The notes under the pieces were generated by a model. The model saw only the letters and a program-made list of their open reading frames with translations. It did not search any database and was not told where the DNA came from. Made by a program: the position numbers and the translations under genes. Source: JABRWC01 sp039961675 (GTDB lineage: Bacteria; Planctomycetota; Phycisphaerae; UBA1845; Fen-1342). From it: a stretch of 64,000 nt of DNA. The stretch covers positions 1-64,000 of the forward strand of contig JABRWC010000017.1 in the NCBI GenBank assembly GCA_039961675.1, read 5' to 3'. Shown here piece by piece: positions 34,058 through 43,761 of this stretch (positions are counted from its first letter, which is position 1; every line of letters starts with the position of its first letter).

Positions 34058-34993
34058 GTGCTGCAACAGTTCGTGCGGGATGCCGTACCGCGCATCGTTA
34101 GCCACTGCATCCCGACCACACGATCCCGATCGTTCCGTGCGGCCGTTCGGCATTGTCGTGCCTTCGGCGGCGCCCGGCGGGACGGTTTCTCGGTCGAGAA
34201 AATCCGCACGAAACGGCGATCGGCGCTCACTCTGATCGAGCTGCTCGTCGTCATGGCCATCATCGCGCTGCTGACCGCGATCCTCCTTCCCTCGCTGTCG
34301 AACGCGCGGCAGCAGGCGAATTCAGCCGGTTGCCTGTCCAACCTGCGGCAGCTCGCGCACGGCTGGCCGATGTACTCCGACGAGAACGACGACGTGATCC
34401 TGCCCGGCCGGCACGCGGCACTGCCCGGCGGCCTCTCGAACCCGGCCCATTACTTCGACGTCGGCAATGGTACAAAGTATCGAGCCCGCTGGATCGCCGT
34501 CGTGGGCAAGTACGTCGGAATCCCGGCCTGGGACCAGCCCATTCCAACGGACGATCGTCAGGACTACGACAGCCGCGTATACCAGTGCCCGGCCGTCCCG
34601 GACTGGGTGGACACGCGCAACCATGCCTTCGGCTACAGCCACCAGTTTCTCGGGAATGCGCGCACCAAGTACGGCCGGTTCGTAAACTACCCGGTGAATC
34701 GCTCGCGCATCCGGAACTTCGCCTCCACGGTCATGGCGATGGACTCGCTTGGGTCGGCCGCGGGGCTCCCCCGAACGCAGCGCAAAGAGCACAACAACCG
34801 GGGCACGGACGAGGCGGAAGCGGGCAACCACGTCTGGACTCTGGACCCGGCCCGCCTGACGGCCGCGAGCGACCGGGGCTCCGGTGATCCCGGTGCGCGC
34901 CGCACGGCCCCGGACGAGCAACACGGGGGCCGGGCCAGCGGGTTGTTCTGCGACGGACACGCGATCCGAACGCCCGCGGTCGCACTGGGCTAA
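34058..34993 (+). CDS. Type II secretion-like pseudopilin (prepilin-type signal protein)
   Basis: A 311-residue protein with the prepilin methylation/cleavage signal RRSALTLIELLVVMAIIALL at about residues 52-71 and the SNLRQLAHGW and CDGHAIRTP blocks typical of the large planctomycete pseudopilin families. The in-frame starts (GTG 34058 or GTG 34073) leave an odd ~50-residue basic leader before the signal, and 34058 is only seven bases after tRNA-Arg. No ATG, GTG or TTG lies closer in frame, so the true start may be an unusual codon. It probably belongs to an inner-membrane pseudopilus. Confidence 0.8.
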   Translation: MLQQFVRDAVPRIVSHCIPTTRSRSFRAAVRHCRAFGGARRDGFSVEKIRTKRRSALTLIELLVVMAIIALLTAILLPSLSNARQQANSAGCLSNLRQLAHGWPMYSDENDDVILPGRHAALPGGLSNPAHYFDVGNGTKYRARWIAVVGKYVGIPAWDQPIPTDDRQDYDSRVYQCPAVPDWVDTRNHAFGYSHQFLGNARTKYGRFVNYPVNRSRIRNFASTVMAMDSLGSAAGLPRTQRKEHNNRGTDEAEAGNHVWTLDPARLTAASDRGSGDPGARRTAPDEQHGGRASGLFCDGHAIRTPAVALG

Positions 34994-35426
34994 CGCACGC
35001 TGCCGGACGGCGCGTACGCTGACCTGGAGGTGGTCGAGGATCCCCCGACAAACCGCTTGTTCAGCGGCCTGGGACCGACGAAGACCTGCCGCCCCTGCCC
35101 GCGGAATAGTCTCCGGTCGATCGCGTACGTTTCGGGGGTCTTCGAGCGGAGCGCGAACCCGCCGGCCGCCGGCATCGTACAAGTGCAACGCGAGCGGCGG
35201 CCGCGCTTGCCGCGGGTGTAAGCGCTCCGCCGTGCCTTGACACACGCACATGCGTTTCTAGAATGCCCGGCTCGACTGACCAGGCGCGTTTGGCCGTAGC
35301 AAGCGACGGTTGGCGGTCTGCTCATGCCTGTGCGGGGCCCGCCTCGCGGTTTGAGACCGGTGAGGATTCGGGCTGGTTCGGGGCCGTCCGACCGTCCGCA
35401 AACCTCGAACAGGGAGGGCGCGACGC
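34994..35426. other. 433-base gap with no supported gene
   Basis: The frame of the pseudopilin stays open for about 40 codons after its TAA and a minus-strand frame (roughly 35000-35230) is also open, but neither has a convincing start, ribosome binding site or recognisable domain. It could hold a decayed gene. The last bases (GGGAGGG from about 35412) are the ribosome binding site of the ABC ATPase. Confidence 0.45.
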
Positions 35427-36365
35427 GTGATCGAGGTACAGAATCTGTCGAAGTACTACGGCAGCTTCTGCGCGGTGAAGGGCATTTCATTCCGCGTGGA
35501 TGAAGGCGAGATCGTCGGTTTCCTGGGGCCCAATGGGGCCGGCAAGACGACGACGATCCGCATCTTGACCTGCTTCCAGCCGGCCACGTCCGGCTCGGCG
35601 AAAGTCGCCGGGTTCGACGTCTTCAAAGACTCGATGCAGGTCCGCCGCAGCGTCGGATACCTGCCGGAATCGGTCCCGCTCTACCCGGAGATGCGGGTTC
35701 GCGAGTATCTCGCGTTTCGGGGGCGGCTCCGTGGACTGGACCGCGCGCAGCGCGAATCCGCGATCGCGCGCGTCGCGGAGCGCTGCTGGATTCGCGATGT
35801 GATCCACCGCCCGATCGCGCATCTGTCCAAAGGCTATCGCCAGCGCGTCGGTCTCGCGGACGCGCTGCTGCACAACCCCAAGGTGCTGATCCTCGACGAG
35901 CCGACGGTCGGGCTGGACCCCAGCCAGATTCGCGAGACACGCACCCTGATCCGCGAGCTGGCCCAGGAGCACACCGTCATCCTTTCAAGCCACATCCTGC
36001 CCGAGGTCGAGGCCACCTGCCAGCGCCTGGTCATTATCAACAAGGGCACGATCGTCGCCAGCGGCACGACGCGCGAGCTGCGCGAGCGCGTCACCGGCGA
36101 GTCCAAGCTGATCACCGAGATCCGCGCCGGCGAGGCCGAGGTCAGCGCCGGCCTCAAAACGCTTCCCGGCGTCACGAGCGTCCACGCCGCAGCTTCGGAT
36201 GGCTGGACGCGGGCCACGGTTTCGACCGCCCGCGACCTTCGCGAGGACATCTACAAACTGTCCACGCAGAAGGGCTGGACCATTCGCGAGCTGCGCCGCG
36301 ACATCGCCTCGCTGGAGGACTTCTTCGTCAAGATTGTCGCCGGCACGCGCGACGCGGAGAACTAG
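35427..36365 (+). CDS. ABC transporter ATPase, GldA-like
   Basis: A 312-residue nucleotide-binding subunit. It has Walker A GPNGAGKTTT, a Q-loop region, signature LSKGYRQRVGLADALL, Walker B VLILDEPTVGLD and an H-loop SSHILPEV. GTG 35427 follows a strong GGGAGGG. The C-terminal ~80 residues after the ATPase core are the extension seen in multidrug- and Gld-type ATPases. It heads a tight four-gene operon and energises the permease immediately downstream. Confidence 0.95.
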   Translation: MIEVQNLSKYYGSFCAVKGISFRVDEGEIVGFLGPNGAGKTTTIRILTCFQPATSGSAKVAGFDVFKDSMQVRRSVGYLPESVPLYPEMRVREYLAFRGRLRGLDRAQRESAIARVAERCWIRDVIHRPIAHLSKGYRQRVGLADALLHNPKVLILDEPTVGLDPSQIRETRTLIRELAQEHTVILSSHILPEVEATCQRLVIINKGTIVASGTTRELRERVTGESKLITEIRAGEAEVSAGLKTLPGVTSVHAAASDGWTRATVSTARDLREDIYKLSTQKGWTIRELRRDIASLEDFFVKIVAGTRDAEN

Positions 36366-36388
36366 ACGCCGCCGGAGGAGACCAACCC

Positions 36389-37108
36389 ATGCAGAACACG
36401 GTTGCCATCATGCGGCGGGAGCTGCTCTCGCTGTTCTGCTCGCCGATCGGCTACATCGTCATCGCCGGCTTCCTGCTGCTGACCGGCGTGATCGTGCTCG
36501 TAACCGGCAGCTTCGGCCCCGGCCAGCCCGCGACGCTGCGGAACGTGTTCGACTTCACGCCCTATGTGCTGACGATCATCATCCCCGCGATCACGATGCG
36601 GATGCTGGCGGACGAGTACCGCAACGGCACGTTCGAGTCGCTGATGACCGCGCCGGTGTCGGACGGCCAGCTCGTGATCGGAAAATTCCTGGCCGCGATC
36701 GTGTTCTACGTTCTGATGCTCGCGGGAACGCTGATCTACCTGGGCGTGATGAAGCTCTACGGCGAGCCCGACCTCGGGGCATCGCTCGCCTCGTACATCG
36801 GGCTGCTGCTTGTCGGCGTGGCGTTCGCGTCGTTCGGCGTCTTCACCAGCAGCGTGACCAACAACCAGATCGTGGCCTGGATGCTGGGCATGGTCCCGCT
36901 GATGCTGTTTGTCTGGTTCGGCGGGTTCATCGTGCGCGTGGCGACCGGAACGACGCGCGACGTGATTCAGAGCATCAACATCGTGCGGCACCTGGATCAG
37001 TTCAACCGCGGCCTGGTCACCACCGAGAACGTGGTGTTCTTTCTGACCATGACCGCCCTGTTCCTGTTCCTGACCGTGAAAGTCGTGGAGTCCCGGCGAT
37101 GGCGGTAA
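36389..37108 (+). CDS. ABC-2 type permease, GldF-like
   Basis: A 239-residue inner-membrane protein with six helices (YIVIAGFLLLTGVIVLV, VLTIIIPAITMRM, FYVLMLAGTLIYLGV and others) and the ABC-2 loop MRMLADEYRNGTFESLMTAP that contacts the ATPase. GGAGGAG lies upstream of ATG 36389. Its last codons overlap the next gene by 10 bases, so stoichiometry is probably coupled. It matches the permease of Gld-type gliding/secretion and related exporters; motility is not implied in this organism. Confidence 0.93.
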   Translation: MQNTVAIMRRELLSLFCSPIGYIVIAGFLLLTGVIVLVTGSFGPGQPATLRNVFDFTPYVLTIIIPAITMRMLADEYRNGTFESLMTAPVSDGQLVIGKFLAAIVFYVLMLAGTLIYLGVMKLYGEPDLGASLASYIGLLLVGVAFASFGVFTSSVTNNQIVAWMLGMVPLMLFVWFGGFIVRVATGTTRDVIQSINIVRHLDQFNRGLVTTENVVFFLTMTALFLFLTVKVVESRRWR

Positions 37109-39282
37109 GCACAGGCATGAGCGCCTCGGCGCGGCGGACGGTCTACGGACTCAACGTCCTGCTCGCGGTCGCGCTGCTGATCGTTCTCCTGGTCATCGTG
37201 AACTGGGCGGCCCGCGCCTACGGCGGTCGCCTGGACCTGACCAGCACGGGCGTGAACAGCCTCAGCCCGCGCACAACCAAGCTTCTCGCCGGTCTGGACC
37301 GCAACATCACGATCACCAGCCTGTACAGCCTGGCGCTGAAGGAAATCCGGCCGCACGCGGAGAAGCATAAGCAGGCCGTCGAGGACCTGCTCGATCTGTA
37401 TGAAACCGCCGGGCGCGGCCGCGTCGCGACGTTCCACATCGATCCCGGCGAGCAGCCCGACAAGGTCGCGGAACTGCTCAAGCGCCTGGCGGAGAAGCCG
37501 GCCTACAAGGACGAATCGAAGCCGCACGCCGAAGCGCTCACCGGATTCGGCCACATCGACGAGCAGCTTTCGGCGCTCGTGCAGGCCGAGCTGCCGAAGA
37601 TCGAGGGCTTCGCCAAGGCCGATCCGCGGCTGAATCGCCTCCCGGAACTGGCGATCCTGGCGCGGGCGCTGCGGCAGATCGTCTCCGAGGGGCAGTCGGT
37701 CAAGCAGGACGTGCAGGAGCTCCAGGCGGACGAGATCCCACGCTACGGCCGCGCGATCGAAGTCGTACGCGATCACCTGACCTCCGCCCGGACGAGCTTG
37801 CAGACCACGATCGACTGGATGACCGGTGACGCCCAGAAGCTGACCTGGCTCGCCGAGGACGCGCGGGCCTGGTTCGCGGAGTGCAAGCCGCGCTTCGCGC
37901 CCGTGCTGGAAGCCCTGGACGCCCAGATCGCCGCGGTGAAGGACCTCAAGCAGGTCGAGCTGGAACAGCTCTATGAATCGCTCAAGGCCGGCCAGACCGT
38001 GCTGGTCGAGACACCCGAAAAGGCCCGCGTCCTGACGCAGGAAGACGTCTGGCCCTACCGCACGGACCGCAACACCCCCCTGCCCGCGGACGGCGACCCG
38101 CGCGAGTTCGCCGGCGAGCAGGCCGTATCCTCCGCGATCCTGCAACTGACGCAGAGCGACAAGACCGCGGTGATCTTCGTGCGCTTCGGCGGCAGCGCGT
38201 TGCTGGAGCCGGACTTTTCGCAGATGAACCCCATGGCGCCGCCGCCCGAGGCGCCCTTCGGCGCGATGCGAACGCTGCTCGACAAGGCCAATTTCCAGAC
38301 CGCCGAGTGGGACGTGCAGGCCCAGCCCGATCCGCCCGCGGTCGAAGGCGCGTCGCGAAAGGTATTTGTGGTGTTCCCGCCGCGCGAGCCGCAGTCGCCG
38401 AACCCGATGCAGCCGCCGCGGACGCCGCCGATCTCCGACGAGCAGAAGAAGAAGATCACCGACGCCGTGGCCGCGTCCGGGATGGGAATCTTCCTGGTCG
38501 GCTGGCAGCCGCCGTCGAACCCGATGATGCCGTTTCCGTCGGCGTACGCGTTTGCGGATTATTTGAAGAAGGACTGGGGGGTCGAGGTCAAGAGCACGCA
38601 CCTGGTGGTGCACTTCGCCCCGAACCCGCAGCGCGAGGGCGTCTGGATTCCCGCCAGCCGCAATCCCACGGTCGTTACGAGCGAGGCGTTCCGTTTCAGC
38701 GATCAGCCGATCGGCAAGCCGCTCCAGTCTCTGCCGGCCGGGTTGCAGTACGCGGCGCCGCTGGCGCTGGTCGAAGGCGCGGAGAAGCCGGCAGGCGTCT
38801 CGATCGAGCCGATCATCGCCGTCGCCAAGAGCGAGGACGTCTGGGCGATCGCGAACCTCAACCGCACAGACGAGGACTTCCAGAAGCAGCAAGGGACGCG
38901 GCGCTACGAAGACGACCTGCCGTCGCCGTTCCCGTTGGCGGTCGCCGCGACGAAAGAGGGCGACGGCAAGTTGGTCGTGATCGCCAGCGAGCAGTTCGCC
39001 GCCGACGCCCTGCTCCAGATGGCGAGCCTCGTGCAGGTCGGGAACTCGCTCCAGGTCGCGCAGGCGTATCCGGCCAACGCCGACCTGCTCATCAACAGCC
39101 TGCACTGGCTCACGGGGGACGCGGACCGCATCGCGGTGGGTCCGCAAAAGGGCGCCGTGCCGCGGTTGGACCAGCTCAAGGAGGGGCCGGTTGCGACGTT
39201 CTGGCGCGCGTTCCTGGTCGGCGTCTGGCCGGCTCTGGCGCTGGTCGCCGGCGCGTTCATGTGGTTCGTTCGCCGGAGGTAG
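37099..39282 (+). CDS. GldG-like ABC transporter auxiliary protein
   Basis: A 727-residue protein with one N-terminal helix (VLLAVALLIVLLVIVNWA), a large extracytoplasmic region starting RLDLTSTGVNSLSPRTTKLL (the hallmark of GldG/ABC-auxiliary domain proteins), a central helical region absent from many homologues, a Pro-rich part with IFLVGWQPP, and a C-terminal helix (VGVWPALALVAGAFMWF) followed by RRR. ATG 37099 overlaps the permease by 10 bases. The substrate of the complex is not known. Confidence 0.88.
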   Translation: MAVSTGMSASARRTVYGLNVLLAVALLIVLLVIVNWAARAYGGRLDLTSTGVNSLSPRTTKLLAGLDRNITITSLYSLALKEIRPHAEKHKQAVEDLLDLYETAGRGRVATFHIDPGEQPDKVAELLKRLAEKPAYKDESKPHAEALTGFGHIDEQLSALVQAELPKIEGFAKADPRLNRLPELAILARALRQIVSEGQSVKQDVQELQADEIPRYGRAIEVVRDHLTSARTSLQTTIDWMTGDAQKLTWLAEDARAWFAECKPRFAPVLEALDAQIAAVKDLKQVELEQLYESLKAGQTVLVETPEKARVLTQEDVWPYRTDRNTPLPADGDPREFAGEQAVSSAILQLTQSDKTAVIFVRFGGSALLEPDFSQMNPMAPPPEAPFGAMRTLLDKANFQTAEWDVQAQPDPPAVEGASRKVFVVFPPREPQSPNPMQPPRTPPISDEQKKKITDAVAASGMGIFLVGWQPPSNPMMPFPSAYAFADYLKKDWGVEVKSTHLVVHFAPNPQREGVWIPASRNPTVVTSEAFRFSDQPIGKPLQSLPAGLQYAAPLALVEGAEKPAGVSIEPIIAVAKSEDVWAIANLNRTDEDFQKQQGTRRYEDDLPSPFPLAVAATKEGDGKLVVIASEQFAADALLQMASLVQVGNSLQVAQAYPANADLLINSLHWLTGDADRIAVGPQKGAVPRLDQLKEGPVATFWRAFLVGVWPALALVAGAFMWFVRRR

Positions 39283-39288
39283 CTGCGT

Positions 39289-41676
39289 ATGAACTTCCGT
39301 ACGACGATCGTCTTGCTCGTGCTGGTCGCGATCGGCGCGGCGGCCTGGCTGATCAGCGGCCGCGGCGGCTCCCCGACAACGGAAGCGGAGCCGAAGAAGG
39401 GCGCCGAGACCGAGCTGCGCTATGTGCTCGACCCGCGGCCCGAGACCAAGGACGTCACCCGGCTTACCGTGGAGCGCCCGGGGCAGCCGACACTCGTGTT
39501 CGAGCGATCGGACGAGGAGGACCCGGCGACAAAGCAGAAGCTCTGGCGCATGCGGCAGCCCGTCGACAGCGCCACCGAGAGCTACATGGTGGACGGACTG
39601 GTGGGGTCGTTCGTCGGACTGCAATACCGAACGAAGTACGCGCCCGGAGCCAAGGACGCGGTGAGTCCCCAAACCGCCGGGCTGGAACCCGCCGCCGTCA
39701 CGTACGTGATGGTCGACAAGGACGGCAAGGAGTACAAGCTCCAGGTCGGCAAGAAGGCGGCGCTGAGCAACGACACGTACGTCCGCGGACCGGGGGATGT
39801 GATTTACCTCTGCCAGCGCGATTTTTCGTACGACCTGAAGAAGACCGTCAACGACTACCGCGCCAAGAGCCTCTTCAAGCTCTCGCGGAAGGACGTCACG
39901 CGCGTGCGCGTCGAGTACGCGGATCAGACGTACGAACTCTCGAAGTCGGGCGACGATTGGGTGCTGAGCGAGCCGCACCGCGCCTACGCCGATGCGGACA
40001 AGGTCAAGGCGCTGGTGAACGCGGTCGGGAACGTGCGCGTCGCGGAGTACCTCGAGGACGCGCCGGCGTCGCTCGACTCGTTCGGCCTCGACAAGCCGTA
40101 CCTGAGCGTCAGCGTGACCAGCGAAGAAACGCGCCAACTCCCCGCCACGCAGCCGGCGGGGTCCGAATCGCAGCCGGCCGAGCCGAAGACGGAGACCGTC
40201 ACGCGCACGTTCGCGCTGCTCGCCGGCGCGTTCGCCGACATGGAATCCAAGAACCGCTACATCAAGCTCGCCGATCAGCCGTGGGTGGCCAGCGCCGACA
40301 AGCAGCGCTTCGAGGAGATCGTCGGCGCGCTGGCCGGCCTGCGCGACACGCGACTCACGCGGCTGAAGCCGGAAACCGTGACAACGATCGAGCTGCACTA
40401 CGGCGATCAGGCCGCGAAGCTGTCGAAGGTGGGCGGCCAGTGGCGCGGCGAAGGCGAGCTGGCCGAGGCCGATCCGCAGGCGGTCGATTCGCTGGTCCAG
40501 GCGTTGCAGGACACGCGCGCGATCGACTTCGTGGAGCCGTCCGAGGCGCTCGACAAGTACGGCCTTCAGCCGCCAAGGGCCGAGCTGCACGTCTCGACGT
40601 CGGCCGCCGTCGAACCGATCGTGGTCCAGGTCGGCGCCGTCACAGCCAGCGGCCGGAACGCGTACGCCCGCGTCGTAGGGCAGGAATCGATCCTTGTCAT
40701 CAGTGCGGCGCAGGCGGACCGACTGGCGCCGCAGCCGCTGGCGCTTCGCTCGCGCACCATCTTCGACATCGACCCCGAGCGGATCGACACGGCCCGCGTC
40801 GAGCACGCCGGCAAGCGCTACGAAATGCGTCGCGACGCGGGCGGCTGGTCGCTGGTCGAGCCGGCCGACGCGCCCGCGGACGCGGAGCGCGTCGCGGCGC
40901 TGGTCAACGATCTCGGCCGTCTTCGCGCCAAGACCGTCGCCGGACGGGCCGATGTGGACACGTTCGGCCTGTCGAATCCCTCGCTTACGATCCGTTTCTC
41001 CGTCCTGCCCGCGCCGCAGTCGCAGCCGGCAGAATCCCAGCCGGCCGAGTCGCAGCCCGCGCCGGCGAGTGAGCCGGCGGCGCCGGTCGAGCACGTGGTG
41101 GTCGTGAATCGTCCGGATGACGCCGTGTACCTGAGGAAGGACGACGACGCGTACGTGTTCGAAATCGACGAGACGGTGTACAACACGTTCGCCGCCGAGT
41201 TCATCCGCAACCAGCTTTTCGACTTCCCGCCGGAGCAGATCGTCAGCATCCGCATCGAGCGCGACGGCAAGACGCTCGAACTGATCCGCGACCAGGATCA
41301 GTGGAAGTACGCGCCCGACCTGTTCGTCAAGCTCGACCAGGAGAAGATCAAGAGCCTCACGCAAGCGATCTGCGGTTGGAAGGTGGACCGCTATGTGACC
41401 TATCGAGACGCGGACACCGCGGAATCGTGGATCAGCGAGGCCCCAATCCACCTGACGCTGCGGCTGGAAGACGGCAGCGCGGTCACGCTCAAGGTCGATC
41501 GTGTGCGCGCCGGCGCCGCGGGGCAGCTCGCCGCGTGGATCGAGCAAAAACGCACGTTCCGCCTCCCACCGGGCGCGATCGCGAACATCGCGATGGACAT
41601 CGACCAGTACGTCGCTTCGGAAACGCCCAAGCCGCGGACGCCGTCGCCGAGTCCGGCGCCGCTGCCGACGCCGTAG
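39289..41676 (+). CDS. DUF4340-type membrane-anchored protein of the ABC operon
   Basis: A 795-residue protein with an N-terminal anchor (TTIVLLVLVAIGAAAWLIS) and repeated modules of the DUF4340 kind: strands such as TRLTVERPGQPTLVF, KLWRMRQPVDSATES, VLSEPHRAYADADKV and FDIDPERIDTARVEHAG recur about four times, each pairing an Ile/Val-Glu strand with a Trp-x-hydrophobic strand. Pro/Gln/Ser-rich linkers with SQPAESQPA separate modules. It starts six bases after the previous stop with GGAGGTAG upstream. DUF4340 genes usually follow GldG-like genes, supporting one functional complex. Confidence 0.87.
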   Translation: MNFRTTIVLLVLVAIGAAAWLISGRGGSPTTEAEPKKGAETELRYVLDPRPETKDVTRLTVERPGQPTLVFERSDEEDPATKQKLWRMRQPVDSATESYMVDGLVGSFVGLQYRTKYAPGAKDAVSPQTAGLEPAAVTYVMVDKDGKEYKLQVGKKAALSNDTYVRGPGDVIYLCQRDFSYDLKKTVNDYRAKSLFKLSRKDVTRVRVEYADQTYELSKSGDDWVLSEPHRAYADADKVKALVNAVGNVRVAEYLEDAPASLDSFGLDKPYLSVSVTSEETRQLPATQPAGSESQPAEPKTETVTRTFALLAGAFADMESKNRYIKLADQPWVASADKQRFEEIVGALAGLRDTRLTRLKPETVTTIELHYGDQAAKLSKVGGQWRGEGELAEADPQAVDSLVQALQDTRAIDFVEPSEALDKYGLQPPRAELHVSTSAAVEPIVVQVGAVTASGRNAYARVVGQESILVISAAQADRLAPQPLALRSRTIFDIDPERIDTARVEHAGKRYEMRRDAGGWSLVEPADAPADAERVAALVNDLGRLRAKTVAGRADVDTFGLSNPSLTIRFSVLPAPQSQPAESQPAESQPAPASEPAAPVEHVVVVNRPDDAVYLRKDDDAYVFEIDETVYNTFAAEFIRNQLFDFPPEQIVSIRIERDGKTLELIRDQDQWKYAPDLFVKLDQEKIKSLTQAICGWKVDRYVTYRDADTAESWISEAPIHLTLRLEDGSAVTLKVDRVRAGAAGQLAAWIEQKRTFRLPPGAIANIAMDIDQYVASETPKPRTPSPSPAPLPTP

Positions 41677-41733
41677 CACTCCGTCGAAAAACACGCCGCT
41701 GGTTGGGGATCCGTTTCCGGTCCGCCCGGGTTC

Positions 41734-41759
41734 GTCGGGCCCGGAGGCCCGACGCTACG
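41734..41759. repeat. Dispersed palindrome GTCGGGC..GCCCGAC followed by GCTACG
   Basis: A 7-bp stem GTCGGGC (41734-41740), loop CCGGAG and GCCCGAC (41747-41753), then the family tail GCTACG. It lies after the ABC operon and before the BNR-repeat gene. The stem could also stop transcription, but no T-run follows. Confidence 0.7.
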
Positions 41760-41910
41760 GCGCGGGCGAGGCGCGATTGACCCGTGAAATCGCCGGCCGG
41801 CCGCGGTAGCATCGCCGCGTTCGAGGGGAGCGTGCGTGAACGATCGGGCCGAATCCAGCAGCTAGAGCCTTCGCGCGCCGACTCGCGCGAAGCATGGGAA
41901 GGAGCACTCC

Positions 41911-43098
41911 GTGAGCGGCGTGCGCATTCTGGTCGGGACGAGGAAGGGCGCGTTCATCCTCACGTCCGACGGCAAGCGGCAGCGCTGGGACGTCAGCGGC
42001 CCGCACTTCGCGGGGTGGGAGGTCTATCACATGAAAGGCTCGCCGGCCGAGCCGAGCCGCATCTTTGCCTCGCAGACCAGCGGCTGGTTCGGCCAGGTCA
42101 TTCAGCGCTCCGACGACGGCGGGAAGACGTGGACGCTGCCCGGCACGCCGTCCGGCGAGCTTCCGAAATCGCCGGAGGGCTTCCCGATGGGCGAAAGCAA
42201 CAAGTTCGTCTACGACACCTCGCCCGAGACCGGCCGACCGCTCACCACGCACCAGTTCTTCGACGGCACGCAGCACCCGTGGGAGTTCAAGCGCGTCTGG
42301 CACATCGAGCCGTCGCCGAACAACCCGGACACGGCGTACGCGGGCGTCGAGGACGCCGCGATCTTCCGCACTACGGACGGCGGCAAGACGTGGCGCGAAC
42401 TGCCCGGACTGCGCGGGCACGAGTCCGGGCCGAAGTGGCAGCCCGGCGCGGGCGGCATGGGGCTGCACACCATCGTGCTCGATGCGAAGAACCCCGGCCG
42501 CATTCACATCGCCATCTCCGCGGCGGGTGTGTTCCGCACCGACGACGGCGGCACGACCTGGGCGCCGAAGAACCGCGGCCTCAGCTCGAACTACATTCCC
42601 GACCCCCACGCCGAGGTCGGTCACTGCGTGCACCGCATCGCGATGCACCCTTCTCGGCCAAACACGCTGTTCATGCAGAAACACTGGGACATCATGCGCA
42701 GTGACGACGCCGGCGACTCGTGGCGCGAGGTGAGCGGCAACCTGCCGACCGACTTCGGCTTCCCGATCGCGGTTCACGCACACGAACCGGAAACCATCTA
42801 CGTCGTGCCGATCCTGAGCGACTCGCTGCACTACCCGCCGGACGGCAAGCTGCGCGTCTACCGCAGCCGCGCCGGCGGCAACGAGTGGGAAGCCCTCACC
42901 CAGGGGCTGCCGCAGAAGGACTGCTACGTAAACATCCTCCGCGGGGCGATGTCGGTGGACCGGCTCGACCCGTGCGGCGTGTACTTCGGGACGACGGGCG
43001 GACAGGTGTACGCTTCGGCGGACGGCGGCGACTCGTGGGCGCCGATTGTCCGCGACCTGCCCGCCGTGTTGAGCGTGGAGGCGCAGACGCTGGCATAG
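41911..43098 (+). CDS. BNR/Asp-box repeat beta-propeller protein
   Basis: A 395-residue protein with several Asp-box motifs (SDDGGKTWTL, TTDGGKTWREL, TDDGGTTWAPK, SDDAGDSWREV, SADGGDSWAPI), the signature of sialidase/VPS10-type propellers. No signal peptide is seen, so it may act in the cytoplasm. Members are often annotated as exo-sialidases or photosystem-stability-like proteins, but no sialidase catalytic Arg triad can be assigned here. The GTG start at 41911 follows AGGAG. Confidence 0.85.
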   Translation: MSGVRILVGTRKGAFILTSDGKRQRWDVSGPHFAGWEVYHMKGSPAEPSRIFASQTSGWFGQVIQRSDDGGKTWTLPGTPSGELPKSPEGFPMGESNKFVYDTSPETGRPLTTHQFFDGTQHPWEFKRVWHIEPSPNNPDTAYAGVEDAAIFRTTDGGKTWRELPGLRGHESGPKWQPGAGGMGLHTIVLDAKNPGRIHIAISAAGVFRTDDGGTTWAPKNRGLSSNYIPDPHAEVGHCVHRIAMHPSRPNTLFMQKHWDIMRSDDAGDSWREVSGNLPTDFGFPIAVHAHEPETIYVVPILSDSLHYPPDGKLRVYRSRAGGNEWEALTQGLPQKDCYVNILRGAMSVDRLDPCGVYFGTTGGQVYASADGGDSWAPIVRDLPAVLSVEAQTLA

Positions 43099-43322
43099 CG
43101 GCGACGTGGTGCGGGCGTCCCTGCCCGCATCCGTCGGGTGTCCGAGGCAAGTGCTGGCGTTTTGCCCGGTCCGCATAAACCGAACCGCTCGTACGCTTCG
43201 CGATTTCTGGGACCGCGGCGGCGGGAAGCGTGGGACCGGCTGCTGACCGGTCGTCGCGAGCGCGAGCGAGCGTATCTTTTCTTCCGGGGGCATGTGCTGA
43301 TTGCCGCGCAGGGAGAGCACGC

Positions 43323-43697
43323 ATGGCCATCATCGGCGCTCACGCGCTGCTGTATTCATCGCAACCCGAGAAGCTGCGGGCGATGCTGCGCGACGCGTTC
43401 GGCTGGAAGCACGTCGACGCGGGCGGCGGCTGGCTGATCTTCGCCCTGCCGCCGGCCGAACTGGGCGTGCATCCGGCGGAAGGCCCCACGCATGACGCGG
43501 GAGTCCGCCACCAGATCAGCTTCATGTGCGACGACATCCACGCCACGATCCGCGAACTGCGCGGCAAGGGCGTCGAGGTGAAGGGCGCGCCGCAGACCGA
43601 GAGCTACGGGATCACGGTGATGCTCGGCCTGCCCGGCGGCGTGGAGGTCATGTTGTACGAGCCGCGGCACGCGACGGCGATTTCGGCCAGGAAGTAA
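43323..43697 (+). CDS. VOC (glyoxalase/bleomycin-resistance fold) protein
   Basis: A 124-residue protein of the vicinal-oxygen-chelate fold. It starts IGAHALLYSSQPEKLRAMLRDAFGW, has a second half ISFMCDDIHATIRELRGKGVEV and ends GLPGGVEVMLYEPRH with a Glu in the usual metal-ligand position. ATG 43323 is chosen because GGGAG lies upstream and the family begins there. The substrate is unknown. Confidence 0.87.
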   Translation: MAIIGAHALLYSSQPEKLRAMLRDAFGWKHVDAGGGWLIFALPPAELGVHPAEGPTHDAGVRHQISFMCDDIHATIRELRGKGVEVKGAPQTESYGITVMLGLPGGVEVMLYEPRHATAISARK

Positions 43698-43761
43698 AGC
43701 CCGCCCGCCAACCGACGCCGTGGCGACTTTCGCGCGCGGCCGCCCAGCCGCGTGCGGGTCG

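Noticed and set aside
36997..41694. A 1565-codon minus-strand open frame opposite the ABC operon
   Set aside because: High GC keeps the opposite frame open; the plus-strand frames have recognised families, tight overlaps and ribosome binding sites.
41734..41759. Calling this palindrome an intrinsic terminator of the ABC operon
   Set aside because: No T-run follows the stem and it matches the dispersed palindrome family better.
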